This document shows positions 13,901 to 25,900 of a stretch of DNA of 64,000 bases, piece by piece. Source of the stretch: Phoronis australis (Eukaryota > Phoronida > Phoronidae). Below the pieces are notes generated by a model. The model was not told the DNA's origin, ran no database searches, and saw only the letters and a program-made list of their open reading frames with translations. The position numbers and the translations under genes were made by a program. The stretch's first letter is position 1; the number at the start of each line of letters is the position of its first letter. The stretch lies in assembly GCA_002633005.1 (NCBI GenBank), contig NMRA01000371.1, forward strand, positions 303,572 through 367,571. Direction: 5' to 3'.

Positions 13901-16900
13901 TTTCTCCACTGAATAACAAGCATCGAACGGGTTCTCAAAATATGGGCACATATGTCCGTCTATTGCCTGTTTTTCAATAACATATTAAATACATCAGATT
14001 TTTCTTCTGTGATGGTATCTTTATCCAAATTGTAGACCTGTTTACATGAAGTTAGACCTTGAAACCAATATGGTGTCAATTGGAGGCCGGCATCCATTTA
14101 TGATGGATTATCAGGTGACTATAACCTATTTGCAGTTTGTATAGATTCTTGATGGAGTCTTTAGTTGATTCTTACATTATAATTATTTAACGGCCATGAT
14201 AATACTCCTGTCACCAACCACTCGTGCCAACGATTGTTCAGAAATGGGAATGTCTCAGACGGCCAGAGAGTAAGGGCTATTAATAAGTAAAGTGAAAAGA
14301 CACGCGCAGTTTTTTTCATTAAACAAATCATTTCTAACTGAAATGAACTTAATATTCTGTTTTTAATTAATCGTTTGGTCAATCTTGTGTCTAGATTGTA
14401 GTGCTAGTAGTTACAACAGAGCGATTTTGATGAAACTTCAGCAGATTATTCTCGGACTAATTTCCAACACAAACTGATTAAAAAGAAGTTCTAATCTCTG
14501 CTGAAGTATTCAATATATTCCCTCTGTGCAGTAGAGACAAGATTTCTAATTGGTGTGCAGCTCTGTGATGTCAGCCGCCAACTTGTGAACGAGTGTAAGG
14601 TTTGGTCAGTCCACAAACCTCAGGCAATGAGGTGAAACTTACAATTTTAGAAAATACTCGACGAAAAATTAATTTTGTAAAAAAGGTAGACAGTTACCGT
14701 AAGTTATGAAAAAAGTTGAATTTTCATTTTCCTAACTCTGTTTCTCTTCAATTCAGGTTGGCTTTACAAAAGATGGAAAACTGAATGGAATAAAGATGAC
14801 TGCGTACGAAGATTCAGGATGTTCGTCAAATGACAGCATGGTCACGCTATTTAAATATTGGATTGATAATGGTAGGGAGTCGAGTGTTTGATACAGCTAT
14901 TATTGTTGTGAAATGATTATATCAAAATGATAACAGGGGCCTTTCCACTGATTGAAGAACCTAATTTGTGACTAAAAAAGTTATACATTTTTGCAACAGT
15001 TGTGGCAGTTAGAATTAACCAGTTACAACTGTTCTCTGATATTGATAACAGGTTTACTGAGATTTATTTTTAAGTATTGGTACTTATTAAAAAGGTTGTT
15101 AAGTTCTGACTTTTTAATTAAACAGGTACCAGATCCTTACAACTTGAGGTGTGGTAATGTAGTTACCATATTATCAACTATATTCATGAGCTGAAGTCTG
15201 TTGTGTTACCTCCAGAAAAAAATCTGATGAATAGTGTAGCAGAGGCTGTGCATCCTTTCACAAAGCACTTGTTTGCTCCACGCACTCTGATAACCCAGGT
15301 GTCCAATGTATCAGTATCTACATGTTTGTTTTGTATGAGGAATTATAACATTCTTCTAGCAAGGAGAGCAAAAAGCACCTTGCCTTCATCACTCATCAGA
15401 GAAATCATCATCAACTGCTTAATCACATCAGAATATTTCTCCTTAAGAACAAAACACGCTTTGCAGTCTGCCAACCACCTGGTATATTTCCCTTCATCCA
15501 AATTATTCTCAATATCAGCCATGATAGTTTTGTTAGTAGTAAAAGTAATTTCTTGTCAGCCTTATACAGTGTGCCGCCTGGAGCTGGGGCCACACCTGAC
15601 CACTCTTCCGTTACCAGTTACACCAGTTTGTTTCACGTACTTCACTCTTTGGTATTTCCACAGTCTTGACTCTTGGACAAAATCCTGCTAATAGACATCT
15701 CCTGATTAACGTTGCCATGGGTTGCGTTGAGTTGTTGTCCAAAAACATCATTGATTGGCTACAACTCACCTCATCTCTCTTCACCCAATGAGGTTTATGA
15801 TGAGTCTGAAGGGTCCTTAACAAACTGAGCCCTGTGCGTTGTTCTTTCCTTTTTGGCTAGTCAAATTCTCAGACACCTGAACTCCAGTCCCAAGTCATCT
15901 CTAAGGCACTGTAGATCATATTTCTATTGCTCCTGGACTCTACAGAATGCCTTTCCACATTGTCTTAGTTTGATTCTAATTTCTTTTGCTCTTCGTTTCC
16001 ATCTGCTGCCATTCAGGACTTGCTCGCTGAGAGTTCTTGTTCTCTCCTCTGTGTCAAACCACTCTGTGGCGGTGTTGTGTAGAACAGTTTGTAGTAAAAC
16101 CTTCAATCTTCTCTGAGCTGCATGCCCATCAAGGCAATTGTCTACATCATATTCTGAATGTCCTCTTTGAAAGCCTTCCAAGCCTTTTTGTCCTGCACTG
16201 ACCCCTCCATTCGCTTTGAGTTTAATGTTGTTTAATTTGCGTTGCCATATCCTTTTCCAGAATCCATAGGGTTGTTATCTGTAGTCTCATTTTGGTTATT
16301 AGTTTTAAGGTCTTTTGGTTCCTAGAAAAACATTAAGTTAAGTTGATTGAATTCCCGCTGGATACTACTTAGATCTGCATGGATACAAATGGATGTGATG
16401 CTTGTGGACATTCTCTGCCAGCTTGTTTACCTGTACTTTGGGCTATGTTTGACAGCTGATGTATCTTTGTACACGTCAGTTAAACCTTTATTTGCCGTTG
16501 TTTGAGTATCTCTATAAGTTGTTACATATTGGGTTCCAAGTATCATGAGCACTCAAAGAGTACAGGAGTTTGTTTCACCAATTTCAAATATCTGTCGGAT
16601 TTGTCGGATTCACACCCCGGTTATAGTGGTGCAAACCTATTGTGTGTGTGCATGTGCATGTGTGTGTCCGTGCGCGTGTGGGTTTGTGCATAGAACATGA
16701 AAGTAGCTGTTAAACAATTTCTGATGTAGGTTGTCGTTATGTCGTTATGTTTCTTCACTGCTAGGTGTATACTGTATCATGCTGTGCTGTGAACATACCC
16801 TTTAAATAAGAACCTGTCATCACAACCTGGTTTGATCCATATTCTTTAAGACCCAGCTTCTATTGTGAGTTATGGTTTATGTATAATTAGCTGACAGGCC

Positions 16901-19900
16901 TTCTATTTAGATATGGTCTGATAACAAACAGTATAATGATCTTACCTTCACTACTTACCTAGTGAACAGAGTCAATGTATTGATGACTGGCCCATCCTAG
17001 AATGTGGATAGAACTGGTTGGGCTGCATTTCTCCAAGTCAATCCTCATCTTGTTTAATGGTTAATATGTTCTCAGCATCTTGAGTCTTACGTGTCGCTTT
17101 TGTAATCCTGATGGGTAATAACTTCCTGGCATACGTCTGCCTAGAAGTTGTTACGTACCAGGATGCCAGGATTACAAAAGATACTGAAAGTACGTGTATG
17201 CAGAAATCATGAAGGTACCTGTTAAAACATTTTTGAGGAAGGATTTCATGCTGTTTGTATGTCCCTTCTCAGCTCCATTGCCTCTTGCTCTATATGCTCT
17301 ATGTCCCTTCACTGCTCCATTATCTCCTACTGTATATTTTATTTCAGCGTACTATTGTGCTAACTGGGAAGTGATTCCAAAGAAGTGCATGACAAATACA
17401 CCATCCAACACCTATCTTCGTGCTCCAGGTGAGTGTATGTTTAGTTTTACCAGTCACGCAAACCTGTCTGCCTTAGGAGCTCTACAGTTTAGATTGACTA
17501 GTTTTCAAAAGATAAATCTCAACTCTATTTTCGTGATTTGATCAAGAAGTGGTTCTTTTATCTGTTATTCAATAATTAATAGGAACGATCTACTCCTGAG
17601 AGGTAAAAAGTTTTTTCTGCTAAAACACTTCTCTGTTTTTATGAGGTGGATCCTGCAATTCTAAAATCTATGTGCTATGTGATCTTTTCCACTACTCGTC
17701 CATTAAGTGATTGTCCAAACCATTATTTTTCAATTTTAGCAGGCTTTGTAAAGAATTTTAAACCCTGATCCAAATTTTTGAAGCTTTCTGTTTCACAGAT
17801 TTAGCTGATAAAGTCACCTGTTTTAACAAACTAATTCATGTATCATACAAAGAAACTACAAATTACTTAAACTAATACCAAAGCCTGTTTTAGATTAAAA
17901 CTGGGCTTGGTGTCCTGTTACCCATTTCAATATTAACATTTTGTATGATACATAATTTTATTTGTTATTTTTGTGCAATTACAGGTTCATCTCAAGCTAC
18001 ATTTTTCGTGGAAAGCATTATAGAACATGTAGCCAAGAGTTTGAACAAAGATCCATCAGAGATAAAGAAACTGAATTTGTACAAACAAGGCCAGGTAATG
18101 ACCACTTCATATTTTCGGAATAAACGACTCTTATTTCCTCCCATAATTACTTTTACTGTTTTCTCGAACTAAGCATACTTTCAACATTATATGTACTTAG
18201 GGAATAAAATAGTTACCTGTCGGTGACCTGTTTGTATTTGTGGACTTAGCTTTCGTAACCGTGCTGTGCCTTTTGTCAGGGTACTGGCGGGAATCTTCGT
18301 GTCATGTGACCACCTGTGGGTAGTCCTTGGCAGCTATCAGACACCACCTGGTGGCTGTTACTTTCAAGGAGGCCATGGTAAATTGCTGGTAATGCACTGT
18401 CTTTGTTTGGTTTATGGCTCATGATTTTGACTGCGTTTCTGTTTTTTGTATGATATTCCAATATTTATTTTAGCTGGATAGTATTTCGACTGTAGGTTGA
18501 CAAATGCATTGCGATGTGTCTATACAGTATCCTTCTACAGCTGTAGGGTTGTCAGATGATATGTTAAAATGTTCTTTTAGTCTGGTTCCTAAATTCTGAA
18601 CAGACCCACCTTCATTGTTTTGCTGGACAATCAGGGCACTCAATCATGTGTATCACCCTGCATTTCTTGTTGTCTGACTTGTTTCTCAGGTGAACCAGGG
18701 CATTCTGTAGGGTGTTAAAGGGTCTGTGTTATGTGCCCACCTAGTGTTCTCTGAAAATATTAGACAGGACGGATCGGAAAGCTAAGTCCGCAAACATAAA
18801 CATGTCGCTGATAGGTTACTACTTTATTCCGTATATTATGTAACAGCGCCACCTATGAACATTCGTTCTACCATGAAATAATTATGTTGTTGCTGCTTGA
18901 ACACGAGATTAACTTGACTTGTTTGTGTACTTGCTCAGTGAGATTTCTAATCTCAATGATATGAATACTAAAGTTTGCATGTGTGTATGAATATTTGAGC
19001 ATGTGATGAGACCACCTGATCATGGTGTGGGATCTTCGCCGGTGCGTGCTCACTGCCGAAATAAAAATAATTGATTTGTGGCCAATTTCTAGCATGTCTT
19101 TCATCAAAATTCATCCGTACATTTTGCGTAAGTGAAAGTGGTTGCACGCAACTACTTGGTAAAGACTCTGAATAAGCTTTGACATGGACATGGAAATTTC
19201 ACCCTCTGTATTTGTTGAAATTAGTTTATGAGTTGACTTTATAACGTGTGACCTTATCAGATACTGTAATTGATGGAACCATGTTTCAGGTTACTCCAAC
19301 TGGGATGACCCTGAAGTATTGGAATGTTGACGGTCTAATTGGACAACTAGAGACATCTAGTGACTTTACCAAGAGACAGCTGGAGATTGAGACATTTAAC
19401 AATGTGAGTGGAGGAATTAGTCACATTTCTAAGTCTTACCTTCACTGCAGAAAAAGCAATTCATGTTCACTACTATATTTGGAGTTTGTTCTGAAGAAAT
19501 AATGAAGATTAATACTTATTGAATACTATAATACGGTGTGCAATATGGTGCTTTAAAAAATCATTTCAATGGAAATTGTTAAAAGTGCATTGAAAGCAAA
19601 TTTTTTGTTGTCTCAGAACTGCTTCCTCTTAATGTAACAATGTTCAGCAATGTGATGTCCATGTAAAATGTCGGTGAAGCTATACAGTACAGTGGTGATG
19701 TTTCAGTCAAACAGATGGAAAAAGAAGGCTCTTTCAATTGTACCTCTTAAGTATGGTGCTGTTTGGCAATCTATAAGATATGCTGTTTTTGTCACCATCT
19801 TTAACGGCGATGGAACCATTGGTGTAGCTCATGGTGGTGTCGAGACTGGACAAGGTTGTGATGTCAAGGTAACTAGGATATCTGTTTGTAGACTTAATCT

Positions 19901-22900
19901 ATCTTCAGGATTTCATTTCTTGTTTTGTCAGTGAATTTGTTGTTGACCTTTTGACATTGTATGCAAATTTGCTTTTGATATTGCGGTTAATCAAGCGAAA
20001 TTCTGTTTTTGAATATTCTACAGCTTCCAAATTCCAGGCTGGGCTATTTAGAATCCATGAAGGTTAAGAAATTATCTTCTCAGTCAGTGGCCCATTCCCA
20101 GAAAAGTGATTTAGCGAAGACAAATCTTAAATTTCAATCAATTTTAAGATAAAATTTTAATTTGTCTCTAGTTTCTTTCAAGAAAGAGATCTTAAATTTG
20201 ACTTAAGTTTTGTCTTAATTTTGACTATCTTACTGGACGTGGGATTTTCAAAGTTTGACAGTGGAGACAAATTGTAGACTTCAGTCAAAAATGAGGTTAG
20301 GTCAGTTTTTTGCAAGGGGCCCCTGAACCACAAACCCTTTGTTAAGGTGTGTTTGCATACACAGTCTAACTGAAACAGTCCTATGGCTAAGAGCAGGATT
20401 TGCAAAGAACTACTTTCACTGAGCTTGCACATCAATTTCAAAAGGTCTGTTGTCTGTGAACAACTCCCGTCATTTTTAAAATTCTTAGCCTTGATACGGT
20501 CTAGGTACCTCCTCCAAGTCCAAAATGCATCAGAAATTAGCAGATCAAAACGATGTAGGAGTATTGCATTTTTGCTGAATCTGCACTATGTAAAACCAAC
20601 GCAGACTCCTGACTGATTAAATTTGACAACGTTACTGGAAAAGTAGAAATCGCTTGGTCACATTCCACCGAAAGCTCTTGAAAAACTTTGGGTTCCGTGT
20701 TGTACTGAAAAGAAATAAATAAATGTGAATTATTGTGCAAGCGAATGTTGCTCATAATGTTACCAAAAATGCTACAAAACTATACTGCAGACTCCACTGA
20801 GGTGATTGGTTGAAAAACGTCAAAATACGTATTGTGAATTATGAGCTTGACTGTGAAAGGAAGCCATGATAACAAAGAAAGAATAACTGACCAATGAGGT
20901 ATATGACAAAAGTAATGAGACAAATTTCTGTGCCCCCTTCATGATGGGTAATGACCAGTCGTGACCTGTCATGACCAGTCGTGACCTGTCATGACCGGTC
21001 GTGACCTGTCAGGACCAGTTGTGACCTGTCATGACTGGTCATTCCAACTACTCTGATGTAGAGTTACATTAACTGTTTGCACTCTGCCATCATGGCAAGG
21101 AAATTCTGATGGTACTGCTTGTAGAATTTGTATACATTCAGAAAATGTTTTAATTTTCAACTATTCTTAAAATGTGGAGTGCTGTTATGCCAGTCATATC
21201 ATGTTTCAGGTGCTGCAGACAGTGGCCTTTGAACTAGGCGTACCTCTGGACATGGTCACAATACAGCCAAACAATTCTCTGACCAACTCCAATTCTTTCT
21301 GGACAGGGGCCAGTGTAACCAGTGAACTCGTCTGCTATGTAAGCTAATAGGCCACTAATCTACTCTTCAGTTCAATGTGAAATTTGGAAATTTCTAATGG
21401 GAACATGTAGTGCTGCAGTTTGAGATAATAAAAATCAAATACTTGCATTTTGGGATAGTCAGGTAGACATTTTGATATTAACTACAATTATAAGTTTAGT
21501 TTTTAAAAATAGGGGGAAGAAATTAAAACTTAGCATGATGATAAGAAAATAGTCTGGACGTTGAAATTGCTATGAAGCAAAAGCACGGTCTGGTCAGTCT
21601 TTCACTGACAAATGCCAATGAATGTTTTGCTTGTCCCTGCAACAGACTTTGCTCATCGTAGCACAACATGTATTACCTTTCATGGCTCAGTAGTCCATGT
21701 GTTGTAGAACCACTAGTATTTGTTCTCTATTTAATTCTCAATCTGTTCAGTGTTGTAATGTCACCTTACATAAATTTATTTTGACTTGATGACATACCCT
21801 ATGAATTCTTGTATTGTAGCAACTGTATGATGTTTAGGCATCGCGCTCTCTTCACATTGTATAATGTAGCGATTGGTTAGCACCATCTTACCTAAACTAT
21901 ACTTGGCCCCAACGCTACTTCTGTTGTTTCTTTGTTATTGCACTGCACATGGACACATGCAGTCTTCATTCATCCATTCATTCATTCTTTCATTCATGGT
22001 GTTTTTAAATGGCCAGTCATGTGGTATTCATGGTGTCAATGTTCCTCTGTCAGGGTGCTATCCAGTCATGTGGTATTCATGGTGTCAATGTTCCTCTGTC
22101 AGGGTGCTATCCAGTCATGTGGTATTCATGGTGTCAATGTTCCTCTGTCAGGGTGCTATCCAGTGCTGCAGTAAACTGAAGGAGAGAATGAAACCAGTGA
22201 GAGACAGTCTTCCTGCTACAGCTACATGGACAGATGTAGTCCATAAGTGTTACAATGATGGCGTAGATTTGGCATACAGATTCCTGTAAGTGAACATCTC
22301 ATGTTTTTAAAAGATCTCTCTTTTATGAAGAGATTAGGACAATTTTGCTCATAGGTAGAATGGCTTAAGTTGATTTCAAAATTCTTTCTAGTACTCTCAG
22401 AAATTGTTACATTAATAGTACATGAATATATAAATATTTTATGTCACATGACCATAGCAATGATAACCTCATGGTCTGTGTGCTGGTGGGGAGATCTAAA
22501 CAAATCTTGATTTTTTCAACACCCAGGAGAACGGTGGTCTTAATAAACCACATTCCAAATGAGCCACTCCTTCTAACTTTTCCCATTCCCAGTTTCTTCA
22601 CTTTCTCACGTCCTTACCCTTTGTAGTTCAGAACATGTTGGTGACAAGCCTTTCGTGCCATTTGTCTTCGTATTTGATGAAGACAACTCCTACTAGACTC
22701 GAGAGCTAGTGTTTTTAATAAATAATTTTCACTTAATTTCAAAGTGTTTCACCACGTTTTACATAGACCACACGTGCAAGCTGGAGGTGGACAGTAGGCC
22801 TTAGGCGCGATCGAGGCACCACAAGAGGTGCAATTACATTTTGATGAAATGCATTATAAATCAATCGCCCACTCAAACCAGAAACTCCACATCAAAAAGT

Positions 22901-25900
22901 AATACTTAAAATGTTAACTTTTATGGCATACTGATGTGACTTTCATTCCCTTTCAGAGTAAATGAAGGCCTAGAGTCTGGTTTTGTCTACAACTGCTATG
23001 GAGTGTGTGTAACTGAAGTGGAGCTAGACGTGCTAACTGGAGAGAACCAGACCAACAGAGTTGACCTATTGATGGACGTGGGCACTAGGTGGGTGTGGAT
23101 GATTATGGGGATTTTATTACAGTTTTTTTCTGGCGAGAGAACTGGTTTGTGTTCACATCTAATTCACATAATTATATAAAGTAACACCTTTGAAGTATGA
23201 TAAGTAAAACAAAAAATGAAAACAAGTTGCTGTATTAAAAGTGCTGTAAATCCTTGATTTAGATGACGTGCCTTTATGAAATTGGTTCCAACTTGTTCTT
23301 TACTTGGATTAGAAAAAATTTCAGGGCTTTATTTGACAAGATCTGACACTGTGTGGCTGCTTGAGGCCTTGCTGGATAACTGTATAAACTGATTGAGACT
23401 GGTCTCTGGCAAGTGACTTAATGAGCTGTCAATATTCTCCCAAATCCATAAATGACGCTCATTCTCCGAATAATTTGCGACAATTTTTTTGGCAGAAAGT
23501 GGTCTAAATCAAAGTTGTTTTTTCATTGAAGGTGGGTTTACAGCTAAGGATTTGTAGAACAGACATTTGATGAAAATGAATTGTAAAACCTATAAAATGT
23601 TGTGGACTGGCAGTGAGTGGTAGATCTGTGTATGAATGGCATATACAGTGAAAAGTCTTCAGTTTGAGACACTAGATGGTGTACAGGTGAAATTTAATTT
23701 TGTCAACAAAAATAACTTTTCAGGAAAATTTACTTTGATTTTAGCATGATTTTATGGCCTAGATATTAGCAAACAACATTTGATGGAAATTTTGAGTATT
23801 AGCAACAATGTGGCAAGCCTGTGAAAAATAGAAACATGGCAATTTCAGCACCTATTTTGTCTCAAATTGAATAATTTTTACTAGTTTTCTGTTAGTGACA
23901 TTGAACAAAAAATCATCTTTTACAGAAGTTGTTTTCAGAGCACCTTTGACCTTGTATTTTATTTCTCAGCATCAACCCAGAAATAGACGTTGGTCAGATA
24001 GAGGGTGGATTCACGATGGGTATGGGGGGTATGTTGACCGAGGAGAAGCTGTATGACCAGAAGACAGGGCAGTGCTTGACTGCAGGAACTTGGGTAAGTA
24101 CATTCACTACATGACAAAGGTAATCAGACAATATATCATTTCTCAGTTAATGTGACGCATAATTCTGTTAACTGCAAAAATCAATGGTAAGGACAATGTA
24201 CTGTGACAGCAAAATTCTAATTAAAAATAGTTTTGCCATGTGACTAACTGCCCTTCATTCTCAGTCACCGGGGGAGACTACTCTGACTATGAATTTGGCT
24301 TCTGCCCAGCTGTTGTGAAGGTGTGAAGGGGAATTCTGGGTCATTTTGTCTGAATTTGTAGCATATACTTTATTTCTGTTGTGACCGTGTTATTCTGACA
24401 GTACGCAGTAGACTGTAGTTGTTTCAAGCCAGGTCAGAGGGTCTAATTAACAACCAATCAGTATTTGAGGGAGGTTTTCATTTGCTGTCTTAATGTGTCT
24501 CAAACTTTCAAGCAATATGTCTCTTAATTGGCCTTTCATTTGTTGACTGAAAATATTTGCGCAATTTATTTAAAATGGCGACCTCTATTGGTAGTTTGAT
24601 CTCGCCTCAGGAATACAAGCCCCCTGCCTCTAAGGATATTCCAGTGGATTTCCGTGTGTCACTTCTCAAGAATGCGCCCAATCCATTAGGGGTTCTTGGT
24701 AGTAAAGGTAAAAATCTGTATGTTGTACAAAAATGCGAGTACATGAACCTAATATATAATAGACTATTCTTAAATATTTGTTAGACGTTCTTGTGGTTGT
24801 GTCGTCAGTAACTCTGTAATGTGTAATTTTGTCGCATTTATCAACAAAGGTAGAAAGATGTAGAATACCCACAAGAAAGAAGTCAGAAATACCCACTAAC
24901 CCTATCCAAGTTTGCAACTGTAATTTGTAAACCAACACCTCATACAAGGTGTACTTTCTTTCAGCTATTGCAGAACCCCTAACCCACGTAAGTTGTAATT
25001 TCTTTCAGCTATTGGTGAGCCCCCAACATGTATAAGTTTTGCAGTTTTATTGGCTGCTAAGCATGCAGTGGAGGCAGCCAGAAAAGACATGGGTCATGAC
25101 GTCTACTTCCCAATGAGTGAGTACAGCTGTACTAATGCATACAGATTTCTTACGGAATAATAAGTAGCAAATTAATAAATATTCATTGACTAGTACATTT
25201 TAGAAAAGAATCTTTCTGTGGCTTCATGTCTGGATCTGTAAATATTTGTATTTTTTAAAATATGCCTGAGGGTGCAGCTTTTAGTAGAAAATGAGTGATT
25301 TTTATGCTCCCACTTATGTATTTATTGTGTAATGTCGAATTATGTCACCTCCATCAGCTTGTGTGGCATCAAAATCCCGTTCACAGATATCCCTGAATTT
25401 TCCCAGAGATGTTCTGATTATGAACGGGACGGCACAAGCGAATGTTCCTATGGATTCGATTACTGCTGTGCCCCCTTGTGGCATATGTTTACATTAGCCT
25501 CTATATATTTCATTACAGATTTGGCAAATAGATTTTGAACAGAAATTGCTTTAAAATTGTGCATATCGTCTTAAAAAAAACAGGTATTTGTTTGCTGTCA
25601 AAAAAATAATTCTGATACAAAGAACTCTTGTGGTATGTTTTGGTGAAAAGCTTTCATGGTCACATTTTGATCAGACGTATTTTGGGAAGTCATTTAAAGC
25701 ATAAAAGTTAGAATTGTGGCTAAAAAACTTATTAACAAAATTACACCCTTGTGCCACTTGTCATTGAAACAAGTTGCGTTTTAATATTTTGTTACGCGTC
25801 GCATTTATTTTTATGCAACACGGAAAGAAAATGCACTTCATGTTTCCCTGTCATGTGACCAAAAAGTAAATGAATCATTTATGTCTATTTAACAGTTGTT

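Noticed and set aside
15203-15691. 162-codon plus-strand open frame
   Set aside because: It is the antisense of the LINE reverse-transcriptase relic, whose signature words read on the minus strand; the plus product has no recognisable motif.
21873-22289. 138-codon open frame around 22150
   Set aside because: Only its end (from 22152) is coding. The earlier part is intron and translated 49-bp repeat, in frame only by chance.
24965-24987. 23-nt mini-exon before the catalytic-Glu exon
   Set aside because: The intron after it would be 21 nt and the phase does not fit the next exon.
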